Shown: in pieces, positions 1-5,206 of the stretch
Numbering within the stretch: position 1 is the stretch's first letter
Layout of the letters: each line of letters starts with the position of its first letter
Source: Nitriliruptorales bacterium
Lineage (GTDB): Bacteria; Actinomycetota; Nitriliruptoria; Euzebyales; Egibacteraceae
Assembly: GCA_007119305.1 (NCBI GenBank)
Contig: SKPY01000323.1
Span: forward strand, 1 to 5,480
Direction: 5' to 3'
DNA: 5,480 bases
Notes under the pieces: generated by a model
Databases searched by the model: none
The model's input: only the letters and a program-made list of their open reading frames with translations
Told to the model about the DNA's origin: nothing
Translations under genes and position numbers: made by a program

Positions 1-1
1 G

Positions 2-1222
2 CATGCTGTGGCGGAAGCGCAGCAGGTTGCGGGCGATGCGCGGCTGGGTGTAGGCGAGGAACGGCAGGACGTAGATCTCGGTGTCCCAGAAGTAGTGGCC
101 CTCGTAGGCCTGGCCGGTCAGTCCCTTGGCGGGGATGCCGGCGCCTTCGGCGCGCCAGGACGCCTGCGCGAGCTGGAACAGGTTCCAGCGGACGGCCTGC
201 TGCGTGCGCAGGTGGTCAGCGCCGTTGTCAACCTCGACGTCGGCGCGGCCCCAGAAGCGGTCGAGGTGCTCGCGTTGTGCAGTCACGAGCGCGCCGAAGC
301 CGTCGCGCACCGCACGGTTCAGCGTCCGTTGGCAGCGGTCGACGAGCTCGCGGGCCGGCACCGTCCGCGACGACTGGTACGTCATGTACTTCGTGATCCG
401 GATCGGCACGCCCGGCTGCGCGTCGGCGGTCAGCACGACCTTCGACAGGTCCTCCCCGACGGTGGCCTCCAGCTCGTGCGGGGCTTCGGTCTCGAGCACG
501 TGGTCGACGCCCACCGCCAGCGTCATGCCGCTGTTGGTGGCCTGGTAGCCGAGCAGGATGCGTCCGCCCTCGTGCTCGTGCGCCCGCAGGTTGAGCACCC
601 GATGGTCGAACCGCGTCGCCAGCCGCGGGTCGCTCGGGTCCTCCTGCCGGGGCTCGTCACCGGGCGCGGCGTCCTGGCGGTTGATGACCTGGGAGGAGAC
701 CGCGACCGCCGCCGCGTGGTCGAGCAGCGTGACCTCGAACTCGAGCGCGGCGAGGTGACGGTACTCGAACGAAACCAGCCGCCGGGAGCGCACCCGCACG
801 TGCTTGCCGGAGGGAACCGACCACAAGAACTCGCGGGTGAGCGTACCGGACCGCATGTCGAGCACCCGCTCGTACTCCTGCATCCTGGCCACGGGCAGGT
901 AGAGCGGCTCGTCGTCGACGTACAGCTTGCACACGGTGGCATCGGGCACGTTCACGATCGTCTGGCCGGTGCGGGCGAGCCCGTAAGCCTCCTCCGCGTG
1001 CTGGATCCGCCACGTCTCGTGGAAGCCGTTGACGAACGTGCCCGGCGACAGCGCCGGGCGCCCCTCCTCGAACGTCCCGCGGATGCCGAGGTAGCCGTTG
1101 CTCAGCGAGAAGATCGTCTCGGCCCGGTCGAGATGGCGCGGATCGATCCTGGCCTCCACCAGCCGCCACTCATCCGGCGGATACACGTGCCGGGGCAGCG
1201 GGACGACCTCACGTGCCAGCAT
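2..1222 (-). CDS. Glycoside hydrolase family 65 protein (disaccharide phosphorylase type), N-terminal 407 codons, partial
   Basis: The gene is open from an ATG at 1222 to the left window edge, so the C-terminal half is missing. Residues about 12-265 look like the GH65 N-terminal beta-sandwich domain, with the family motif ETIFSLSNGYLGIRG at residues 35-49. After a helical linker (about 285-330) the (alpha/alpha)6 catalytic barrel begins. GHYFWDTE at residues 375-382 matches the GH65 substrate-binding motif. The general-acid Glu of this family normally lies over 100 residues further on, beyond the edge. GH65 enzymes are cytosolic and phosphorolyse alpha-glucosides such as maltose, trehalose or kojibiose to beta-glucose 1-phosphate plus a sugar; a few are hydrolases. 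The substrate cannot be decided from this half. No signal peptide is seen. An in-frame TAG four codons upstream fixes the ATG as the start. There is no Shine-Dalgarno, but a -10 box ends six bases before it, so the mRNA is probably leaderless. Confidence 0.93.
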   Translation of the reverse strand, partial: MLAREVVPLPRHVYPPDEWRLVEARIDPRHLDRAETIFSLSNGYLGIRGTFEEGRPALSPGTFVNGFHETWRIQHAEEAYGLARTGQTIVNVPDATVCKLYVDDEPLYLPVARMQEYERVLDMRSGTLTREFLWSVPSGKHVRVRSRRLVSFEYRHLAALEFEVTLLDHAAAVAVSSQVINRQDAAPGDEPRQEDPSDPRLATRFDHRVLNLRAHEHEGGRILLGYQATNSGMTLAVGVDHVLETEAPHELEATVGEDLSKVVLTADAQPGVPIRITKYMTYQSSRTVPARELVDRCQRTLNRAVRDGFGALVTAQREHLDRFWGRADVEVDNGADHLRTQQAVRWNLFQLAQASWRAEGAGIPAKGLTGQAYEGHYFWDTEIYVLPFLAYTQPRIARNLLRFRHSM

Positions 1223-1228
1223 GACGGC

Positions 1229-1258
1229 ACGCTAGCCGGACGGGCAGGGGCGCGTCTT
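1229..1258 (-). promoter_or_regulatory. Promoter of the GH65 gene, leaderless
   Basis: Reading the minus strand, a TANNNT-type -10 box TAGCGT lies at 1234-1229. A weak -35 candidate AAGACG, sharing the GAC core of TTGACN, lies at 1258-1253, with an 18-base spacer. Counting seven bases from the last T of the -10 puts the transcript start on the A of the ATG at 1222. This agrees with the lack of a ribosome binding site. The -35 is the weaker half of the call. Confidence 0.55.
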
Positions 1259-1342
1259 GGGCCGCCTGGCCCTGCCCTGCGGACCGAACGGGCCCGGCGC
1301 ACGTCCGAAGCCCGACCACCCCCCCGGCGCACGCACGCCACC

Positions 1343-1424
1343 CGCCCGACGTTGCCGCGCCCACGCGGCATCGTCCGACGACCACGACCCACCGACCCCC
1401 CACGCGCCCGACGATGCCGCGCCC
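1343..1424. repeat. Direct repeat pair with an inverted copy between, C-rich spacer
   Basis: A 20-base unit (cgcccgacgttgccgcgccc) at 1343-1362 recurs at 1405-1424 with a single difference (T to A), 62 bases apart. A 12-base inverted copy (cgcggcatcgtc, 1364-1375) sits between them and is a perfect reverse complement of 1410-1421. Either direct copy can therefore pair with the central one, giving two mutually exclusive hairpins: a short-loop one with the left copy, and a 34-base-loop one with a perfect stem with the right copy. The rest of the 238-base spacer (1223-1460) is C-rich with no gene I can support. Confidence 0.6.
1348..1375 (-). terminator. Strong hairpin downstream of the F420/PPOX gene, possible terminator without U-tract
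   Basis: On the plus strand the arm GACGTTGCCGCG (1348-1359) pairs with CGCGGCATCGTC (1364-1375) across a four-base loop CCCA. That gives 11 of 12 pairs. It lies about 85 bases beyond the stop codon of the minus-strand PPOX gene and upstream of the GH65 promoter, so it could end PPOX transcription. No U-run follows on either strand. A non-canonical actinobacterial terminator or a protein-binding palindrome are both possible. Confidence 0.4.
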
Positions 1425-1442
1425 CCGCAGCGCCCCCGCAGC
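1421..1442. repeat. Tandem 11-base repeat, two copies
   Basis: The unit gcccccgcagc is repeated exactly head to tail at 1421-1431 and 1432-1442, followed by the first bases of a third, decayed copy. It lies just past the PPOX stop codon. It is probably a simple slippage product in a C-rich spacer. Confidence 0.6.
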
Positions 1443-1460
1443 GCCCTCGTCGGCCAGTCG

Positions 1461-1862
1461 TCAGCGGCGGGGCTTGTGGTAGTCAACCGACTCGGGCCGG
1501 ATGCGGATCGTGACGCGCTGCTCACCCGGCTGCAGGAAGGGGTAGTCGCGTCCCAGGTACTTGCGGGACAGCCGGCTGATGTGCGCCGCGTCGGGATCGT
1601 CGGTCAGCTGCGCCCTCCCCCGCACCTGGATGTAGCGGTACCCGTCGTGCGGGTCGGTGATCGACAAGGCGACCCGGGGATCGCGCACGAGGTTGCGGTG
1701 CTTGAGCCGGCCCTGCGCGGTGTTGAGCAGCACGTCGTCGCCGTCGCGCTCCACCCACACCGGCGTGGTCTGCGGGCTGCCGTCGTCGTTCACGGTGGCG
1801 ACGTGCGCGAACGTGGTGGCATCGAACAGGTCCCGCGCGTCGGGGGGGATGCTGGCAGCCAC
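1461..1862 (-). CDS. PPOX-class (pyridoxamine oxidase-like split barrel) F420- or flavin-dependent protein, Rv1155-like
   Basis: This 133-residue protein has the layout of the small split beta-barrel family that includes Mycobacterium Rv1155 (PPOX-class F420-dependent enzymes). The N-terminal helix is followed by a strand FAHVATVNDDGSPQTTPVWV (residues 18-37), where family members carry ATxxxDGxPxxxPVWF. Residues 48-64 (TAQGRLKHRNLVRDPRV) match the GRxKxRNLxRDPRV signature that contacts the cofactor phosphate in known relatives. The YRYIQVRGRA strand (75-84) and a YLGRDYP segment complete the fold. Members are soluble dimers that bind F420 or FMN; the substrate is unknown here. An ATG at 1880 would add six residues, but AGGAGG lies inside that stretch at 1874-1869, exactly six bases before the GTG at 1862, so GTG is the better start. 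A -10-like TAGGCT lies upstream. It appears to be a single-gene unit. Confidence 0.9.
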   Translation of the reverse strand: MAASIPPDARDLFDATTFAHVATVNDDGSPQTTPVWVERDGDDVLLNTAQGRLKHRNLVRDPRVALSITDPHDGYRYIQVRGRAQLTDDPDAAHISRLSRKYLGRDYPFLQPGEQRVTIRIRPESVDYHKPRR

Positions 1863-1868
1863 AACGGT

Positions 1869-1874
1869 CCTCCT
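1869..1874 (-). promoter_or_regulatory. Shine-Dalgarno AGGAGG that selects the GTG start of the PPOX gene
   Basis: The minus strand reads AGGAGG, a perfect anti-16S complement, followed by six bases (accgtt) and the GTG at 1862. The in-frame ATG at 1880 lies upstream of this site and has no comparable site of its own. Confidence 0.75.
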
Positions 1875-1898
1875 CGGCATGGGGTCACAAACGGCACG

Positions 1899-1904
1899 AG
1901 CCTA
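1899..1904 (-). promoter_or_regulatory. -10 box of the PPOX gene promoter
   Basis: TAGGCT (minus strand, 1904-1899) fits TANNNT. It would start transcription near 1892, giving a leader of about 30 bases that contains the AGGAGG site. No convincing -35 is seen at 17-18 bases upstream. Confidence 0.4.
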
Positions 1905-1957
1905 CCCAGGTCCGTCCCGGTTGCCGCAGGGGGAGCATGCGCGGGCGAGAGCGCACG

Positions 1958-2029
1958 ATGGACGCACGCATGCTGGACCGGGTGGCCGGCGCCCTCGTGG
2001 GGCTGGCGGCCGGCGATGCCCTCGGTGCG
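1958..2029 (+). pseudogene. N-terminal remnant of an ADP-ribosylglycohydrolase (DraG/ARH family)
   Basis: From the ATG at 1970 the frame encodes MLDRVAGALVGLAAGDALG. This closely matches the N-terminal helix of ADP-ribosylglycohydrolases, which typically read DRxxGALLGLAVGDALGAPxE. That family removes ADP-ribose from proteins or small molecules using a binuclear Mg site whose ligands come later in the chain. Here the likeness ends at about Gly-Ala (2029). The frame stays open to a TGA at 2153-2155, but the residues after it are unlike the family, with no Mg-binding aspartates. The other two plus-strand frames do not resume the domain and stop quickly, so a simple frameshift does not explain it. 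I infer a deletion that removed over 90% of the gene. The start is uncertain: in-frame ATGs lie at 1937, 1958 and 1970, none with a well-spaced ribosome site. The match is short, so chance resemblance or an assembly join remain possible. Confidence 0.5.
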
Positions 2030-2060
2030 TGTAGCGGCGCCTCCGCTGACCGCAGCGCGC

Positions 2061-2066
2061 TAGCCT
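2061..2066 (+). promoter_or_regulatory. -10 box of the 76-residue gene, leaderless
   Basis: TAGCCT fits TANNNT and ends seven bases before the GTG at 2074, which places the transcript start on or next to the start codon. No TTGACN-like -35 is seen at the usual distance. The same hexamer is used in the same way before the gene at 5207. Confidence 0.5.
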
Positions 2067-2073
2067 CGGCGGT

Positions 2074-2304
2074 GTGGATGCGCAGCAGGAACCGGGTCGG
2101 GTGCATGCCAGGACGTTGGGGATGCACCTCGTCGGTGCGCTGCTGCTCGGCATGACGACCCTGCTCGCCCCGAAGGCCGATCCCAGGGAGCACTGGGCGA
2201 CCCCGCCCCGCCAGCTTTTCGTCGCGGTGCAGGAGGACCCGGCGGATCCCGATGCGACCCTCGACCCGATCGACCTGGCGTTGCTGCTCACGGCGGTGCC
2301 CTGA
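2074..2304 (+). CDS. Small hypothetical protein (76 residues)
   Basis: I do not recognise this protein. The frame has strong G/C bias at third codon positions, a plausible leaderless GTG start just after a TAGCCT -10 box, and no better competitor on either strand, so I treat it as probably real. Residues 15-32 (LGMHLVGALLLGMTTLLA) are hydrophobic and could form one membrane-spanning helix. Residues 33-65 are polar and rich in Pro and Asp (ADPREHW, QEDPADPDATLDP). The C-terminus LALLLTAVP is hydrophobic again. There are no cysteine or histidine clusters and no known motif. It begins about 45 bases after the point where the ADP-ribosylglycohydrolase remnant breaks off and is convergent with engB. 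A downstream ATG (codon 17, at 2122) is an alternative start that would open right at the hydrophobic segment. Confidence 0.5.
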   Translation: MDAQQEPGRVHARTLGMHLVGALLLGMTTLLAPKADPREHWATPPRQLFVAVQEDPADPDATLDPIDLALLLTAVP

Positions 2305-2315
2305 CGCAGGGTCAC
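2296..2315. terminator. Small hairpin between convergent genes
   Basis: GTGCCCTG (2296-2303) pairs with CAGGG-CAC (2307-2315, one bulged T) across a three-base loop. It overlaps the stop codon of the 76-residue gene and lies 70 bases past the engB stop. No U-run follows, so the terminator call is weak. Confidence 0.25.
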
Positions 2316-2385
2316 GTCGGCCTGACGCGGGCCAACCGGACCAGCTGCCACCTCGCGCGCACGGCAGCCGCGCCCTGCGCCGCCG

Positions 2386-2979
2386 TCAGCCGCGGTCAGC
2401 CAGGGCAGCGGTGACCAGCACCGCCAGCCGGTCGAGCCCGACACCCTGGGTAGCACTGACCCAGACGACCTCCCCCGCCGCGACGCCGCAGCCCGCGGCG
2501 AGCTCGCGACGGCGGCGTTCACGCCGCGACGACCGCACCTTGTCGAGCTTGGTGGCCACGATCTGGACGGGGACCGCGTGGCGGCGCAGCCAGGCCAGCA
2601 TCTCGCGATCGAGCCGTGTGGGACCCACCTCCGCGTCGATGAGCAGCAAGGTCAGGGCGAGCCGGTCGCGCTCGAGGAGATAGCGTTCCATCCGCCGGCG
2701 CCACGCCGTGCGCGCCGTCGCGGATGCGGTCGCGGCGTACCCGTAACCGGGCAGGTCGACGAGCGTGCCGCCGTCCGGTGTCGCGAAGCAGTTGAGCAGC
2801 TGGGTCCGGCCCGGCTTGCTCGACACCCGCGCCAGGCTCCGCCGGCCGGCCAGGGCGTTCAGCAGGGTCGACTTGCCCACGTTGGAGCGGCCCGCGAGGG
2901 CGACCTCGGCGGGCGTCGGCGGGAGCTGATGCGCTGCCGGCGCCGAGGTCACGAAGCGCAGGTTCAGGTACGTGCGCAC
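2386..2979 (-). CDS. engB: Ribosome biogenesis GTP-binding protein EngB (YihA/YsxC)
   Basis: All GTPase boxes of the TrmE-Era-EngA-EngB class are present. Residues 30-37 (GRSNVGKS) are the P-loop, KPGRTQ (55-60) holds the switch I threonine, DLPGYGYA (75-82) is G3 with the EngB-specific GYGYA, TKLDK (143-147) is G4 and SAT (175-177) is G5. The N-terminal FVTSA and PAEVALAGRSN segments are typical of EngB. The family helps assemble the large ribosomal subunit in the cytosol and is essential in several bacteria. Starting at the GTG at 2979 gives 197 residues, the usual family length. The frame stays open upstream to a GTG at 3072, but those 31 residues (Pro/Gly/Arg-rich) do not resemble the family. 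Only a G-rich stretch precedes 2979, so the start is moderately certain. The basic run RRERRRRE (152-159) is unusually arginine-rich. It lies 122 bases downstream of the QueA-like gene on the same strand, and co-transcription is possible. Confidence 0.93.
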   Translation of the reverse strand: MRTYLNLRFVTSAPAAHQLPPTPAEVALAGRSNVGKSTLLNALAGRRSLARVSSKPGRTQLLNCFATPDGGTLVDLPGYGYAATASATARTAWRRRMERYLLERDRLALTLLLIDAEVGPTRLDREMLAWLRRHAVPVQIVATKLDKVRSSRRERRRRELAAGCGVAAGEVVWVSATQGVGLDRLAVLVTAALADRG

Positions 2980-3033
2980 GCCGCCCCCGCCCGAGCGCCA
3001 CAGGTGCGGACGACCGCCGCGGCCGGGTGGCGG

Positions 3034-3054
3034 GGGCGGCGCTTGAGGCCGCCC
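3034..3054 (-). terminator. GC hairpin between the QueA-like gene and engB
   Basis: Arms GGGCGGC (3034-3040) and GCCGCCC (3048-3054) form a perfect seven-pair stem with a seven-base loop. It lies about 48 bases past the QueA-like stop and 55 bases before the engB start. There is no U-run, so it may act as a non-canonical terminator or attenuator, or merely reflect base composition. Confidence 0.3.
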
Positions 3055-3101
3055 GAGCAACGGTGCCCGCACATAGGCTCATCGTGCGTCACCCCGTGTG
3101 C

Positions 3102-4211
3102 TCATGGCAACAGCAGGTGGCTGTCGCCGAGCTCGTGCCAGCGGTAGCCGGCGAGCGTCGCCTCCGCGTAGGAGGCGGTGATGAGGTCGGCGCCTGCGAC
3201 GGCTGCGAGCAGCGCGAGGTGGCTGGCCTCGGGTTCGTGCCAGCCGGTGAGCAGGCCGTCGACAGCACGCACGCCCCGGTCGGGCGTCACGACGACGTCG
3301 GTCCAGCCCTGCGACGGGTGCACGGTGCCCCCGCCGTCGGCGGCTGACTCGAGCGCCCGCACGGCCGTGGTCCCGACGGCGATGACCCGGCGGGCGGCGT
3401 TGACCCGCCTCGCGCTGGCCGCGGACACCTGATGCCATTCGTGGGCGGGTGCCTCCCCGACCTCCTGCGACGACACGCCGGTGTGCAGGAGCACGGGGGC
3501 GAGGTCGACGCCGGCGGCGACGAGCCGTGCCACCAGGTCGGGCGTGAACCCGCGGGCGGCGCTGGGCGACTCGGCGCTGCCGGGGTGGCGGGCGAACACC
3601 GTCTGGTAGGTCTCCAGCGACCAGGCCTGCGCCGTGCCGGTGTAGCGGACCGGCGCCCCGTGGGCGTCGAGGTAGCCGTGCAGCGGCTCCGGCAGCGTGA
3701 GCGTGATCCGCCACAGGCGGGTGCCGGCACCGTCGGGGCCCGCCGCGGCCGGGCTGAGCAGAAGGGCGCGGCCACCGGCAGGCAGCGCAAGCACCTCCCC
3801 TGGCCGCGCCTGCAGATGCGGGCCGGAGCCGAGCCCGTCCGGGCGGCGGAGCTCCGCGATCCAGGCGCCCGCGCTGACGTAGGGCTGCGCGGCAGCGGCC
3901 CCGCCGTCAGGATCGCGGGTGGCCAGGTGCAGGCGGAGGGCCGTGCCGTCCCGGTCACGGGCCGGAAGCGCGGCGGGCAGAACCGCGGAGGTGTTCACGA
4001 CGAGGACGTCGCCGTCCGTGAGGATGTCCGGCAGGTCCGCGAGCCTGCGGTGGTGCAGCCCGGCCGGGCGGGCGACGAGCAGCCGGGCGTGGTCCCGCGG
4101 CGCTCCCGTCGCCTCGATCGGCGCCGCGGCCGCTGGGCCCGAGGGCAGGCTGCGGGCCAGCCCCCGCTGCACAGGCGGCAGGGGGGCAAGCCCCGCGAGC
4201 ACGGAGCTCAT
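3102..4211 (-). CDS. Divergent QueA-like protein (S-adenosylmethionine:tRNA ribosyltransferase-isomerase family)
   Basis: The 369-residue protein has the QueA fold pattern along its full length: DVLVVN at 68-73, YQTVFARHPGSA at 202-213, GFTPDLVARLVAAGV at 221-235, AVGTTAVRALES at 278-289, and a C-terminal SYAEATLAGYRW..LGDSHLLL. True QueA moves the ribosyl part of SAM onto preQ1 in tRNA to make epoxyqueuosine. Here many hallmark residues differ: NDTRVIPAR is NTSAVLPAA (73-81), APTAGLHFT is SPSAARGFT (215-223), LHVGxGTF is LHTGVSSQ (242-249), and TNFHLP is TGWHEP (322-327). I know similar divergent copies are annotated as QueA in actinobacteria, but the reaction is uncertain, so no gene symbol is given. 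No tgt or preQ1 genes are in view. The ATG overlaps the SDR stop (ATGA) and has GGAGG seven bases upstream, so translational coupling is likely. Confidence 0.85.
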   Translation of the reverse strand: MSSVLAGLAPLPPVQRGLARSLPSGPAAAAPIEATGAPRDHARLLVARPAGLHHRRLADLPDILTDGDVLVVNTSAVLPAALPARDRDGTALRLHLATRDPDGGAAAAQPYVSAGAWIAELRRPDGLGSGPHLQARPGEVLALPAGGRALLLSPAAAGPDGAGTRLWRITLTLPEPLHGYLDAHGAPVRYTGTAQAWSLETYQTVFARHPGSAESPSAARGFTPDLVARLVAAGVDLAPVLLHTGVSSQEVGEAPAHEWHQVSAASARRVNAARRVIAVGTTAVRALESAADGGGTVHPSQGWTDVVVTPDRGVRAVDGLLTGWHEPEASHLALLAAVAGADLITASYAEATLAGYRWHELGDSHLLLP

Positions 4212-4900
4212 GCGCTCACCTCCTCGGGCGCGGCGACGGCGCGCGCCTCGTAGCGGCCGCTGGGCAGCTCGCCGCCGAGCAGGCGCACCAGGCCGGGGAC
4301 GCTCGCCTCGGGCGGCGGCCGGTCCGAGATGTCCTCGTCGGGGAACGCGGCGGCGTGCATCGCCGTGCGCATGTCGCCGGGGTCGACGCGGTACACCCGC
4401 AGGTCGGGCCGCTCGGCGCCCAGGATGTGGGCGAGCTGCTCGAGCGCGGCCTTCGAGGCACCGTAGGCTGCCCAGCCGGGGTACGGCTCCCGCGCCGCAT
4501 CGGAGGTCACCGCGACGACGACACCACCGGGCCGCAGCACCGGCAGCGCGGCCTGGATGAGCCCCGCCTGCGCGACGGTGTTCGTCGCCAGCGTGTCCGT
4601 GAACGCGGCGAGGTCGAGGTCGGCGACGCTGGGCAGCGGGGCCGGCCCGAGCGTGCCGGCGTTGCACACGAGGGCGTCGAGCCCGCCCGCTGCGGCCGCG
4701 ACGCGCACCAGCTCGAAGCGGTGCTCGGGGTCGGTGAGGTCGCCCGGCACCTGGCACACCCCGGGTGCGCCGTCGAGAGCGCGCGCAAGGGCCGCGCCGT
4801 CGCGGGCGTCCGCCACGACGGTCCAGCCGTGGGCGGCGAGCGTGCGGGCCAGCGCGCGCCCGAGCCCCCGCGACGCGCCGGTGACGATTGCAGTCAGCAT
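4208..4900 (-). CDS. Short-chain dehydrogenase/reductase (classical SDR)
   Basis: This 230-residue protein is a complete classical SDR with a Rossmann fold. The cofactor loop TGASRGLG is at residues 7-14, DL at 54-55, the CNAG motif at 79-82, and the catalytic Asn at 107. Ser133 and the YGASK box (Tyr146, Lys150) complete the active site at the usual spacing. Asp31 at the end of strand 2 suggests NAD(H), but Arg33 leaves NADP(H) possible. The segment DPGDMRTAMH (173-182) replaces the common PGxxxT loop and precedes an acidic, proline-rich stretch (DEDISDRPPPE). There is no signal peptide. The ATG at 4900 has GAGGAGG (4912-4906) five bases upstream, so the open frame further upstream is not used. 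It is the first gene of a pair with the QueA-like gene (four-base overlap), which suggests they act on the same or successive substrates. The substrate is not predictable. Confidence 0.9.
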   Translation of the reverse strand: MLTAIVTGASRGLGRALARTLAAHGWTVVADARDGAALARALDGAPGVCQVPGDLTDPEHRFELVRVAAAAGGLDALVCNAGTLGPAPLPSVADLDLAAFTDTLATNTVAQAGLIQAALPVLRPGGVVVAVTSDAAREPYPGWAAYGASKAALEQLAHILGAERPDLRVYRVDPGDMRTAMHAAAFPDEDISDRPPPEASVPGLVRLLGGELPSGRYEARAVAAPEEVSA

Positions 4901-4905
4901 GACAG

Positions 4906-4912
4906 CCTCCTC
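4906..4912 (-). promoter_or_regulatory. Shine-Dalgarno of the SDR gene
   Basis: GAGGAGG on the minus strand, five bases before the ATG at 4900, fixes this start against a longer open frame reaching back to 5149. I could not find a TANNNT -10 box within about 100 bases upstream. Confidence 0.8.
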
Positions 4913-5104
4913 GGTGGTCGTTGCCTGCACCAACGAGGCTGGCGGCTGCGCGGGCGTCTCACGTCGGCCGCAGGACCGCTCTTGCCCTCGGCCGTTGGTC
5001 CCAGGGAGGGCGAGCGCGCTGTGCGCCCAGCGCACCCCGGCGGGTGCATCCAGAGCGCACGGACGCGTCATGCCACCCGGGTGGGCCAGAGCGTCGGCGC
5101 GGCC

Positions 5105-5141
5105 GGCCCGGGACCGCCGTGCGCGCCTGCGGTCCCCGGCC
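5105..5141. promoter_or_regulatory. Imperfect palindrome in the divergent spacer
   Basis: GGCCCGGGACCGC (5105-5117) and GCGGTCCCCGGCC (5129-5141) are inverted copies with 12 of 13 positions matching and an 11-base centre. The site lies in the 306-base spacer 4901-5206 between the SDR gene and the divergent gene at 5207, about 65 bases before the latter's predicted transcript start. It could be an operator or an RNA hairpin. Apart from it, the SDR ribosome site and the promoter at 5193-5200, I see nothing else in this spacer. Confidence 0.4.
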
Positions 5142-5192
5142 CCAGGCACCCGGCCGCAGGCAGCCGGGCTTGTGGGTGGCGGCGCGGCATCG

Positions 5193-5200
5193 TATAGCCT
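5193..5200 (+). promoter_or_regulatory. -10 box of the 80-residue gene, leaderless
   Basis: TATAGCCT contains TAGCCT at 5195-5200, ending exactly six bases before the GTG at 5207, so transcription should start on the G of the start codon. A weak -35 candidate TTGTGG lies at 5170-5175. There is no Shine-Dalgarno sequence, which supports a leaderless message. Confidence 0.6.
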
Positions 5201-5206
5201 GTCCGC

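Noticed and set aside
8..1513. Long open frame of about 500 codons on the plus strand
   Set aside because: It lies opposite the GH65 gene, whose protein has clear family motifs. The antisense product is a low-complexity Arg/Val/Gly chain with no motif, as expected for the shadow of a GC-rich gene.
1257..2063. Plus-strand open frame of 268 codons
   Set aside because: It spans a non-coding spacer and runs antisense to the PPOX gene. Its product has no recognisable domain and is rich in Pro, Arg and Ala.
2980..3072. 31-residue N-terminal extension of EngB from GTG 3072
   Set aside because: The segment is Pro/Gly/Arg-rich, unlike EngB N-termini, and the shorter form has the normal family length. 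It cannot be fully excluded.
3074..3079. TAGGCT -10-like box on the plus strand
   Set aside because: No plus-strand gene follows; it would only transcribe antisense to the QueA-like gene.
3079..3105. Eight-codon frame ATG...TGA overlapping the QueA-like stop (ATGA)
   Set aside because: It is too short to support as a gene. It has no ribosome site of its own, and the ATGA overlap is likely chance.
4212..4757. Upstream extension of the QueA-like frame through the SDR gene
   Set aside because: The frame happens to be open, but it lies inside the SDR coding sequence in another frame. The ATG at 4211 has a well-spaced GGAGG, and QueA-like homology begins after it.
4901..5149. N-terminal extension of the SDR to a start at 5149
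   Set aside because: The added 83 residues are low-complexity and precede a strong GAGGAGG plus ATG at 4900, where the Rossmann fold begins normally.
4355..5197. Plus-strand open frame of 280 codons opposite the SDR gene
   Set aside because: It is antisense to a protein with a complete SDR active site; the product has no motif.
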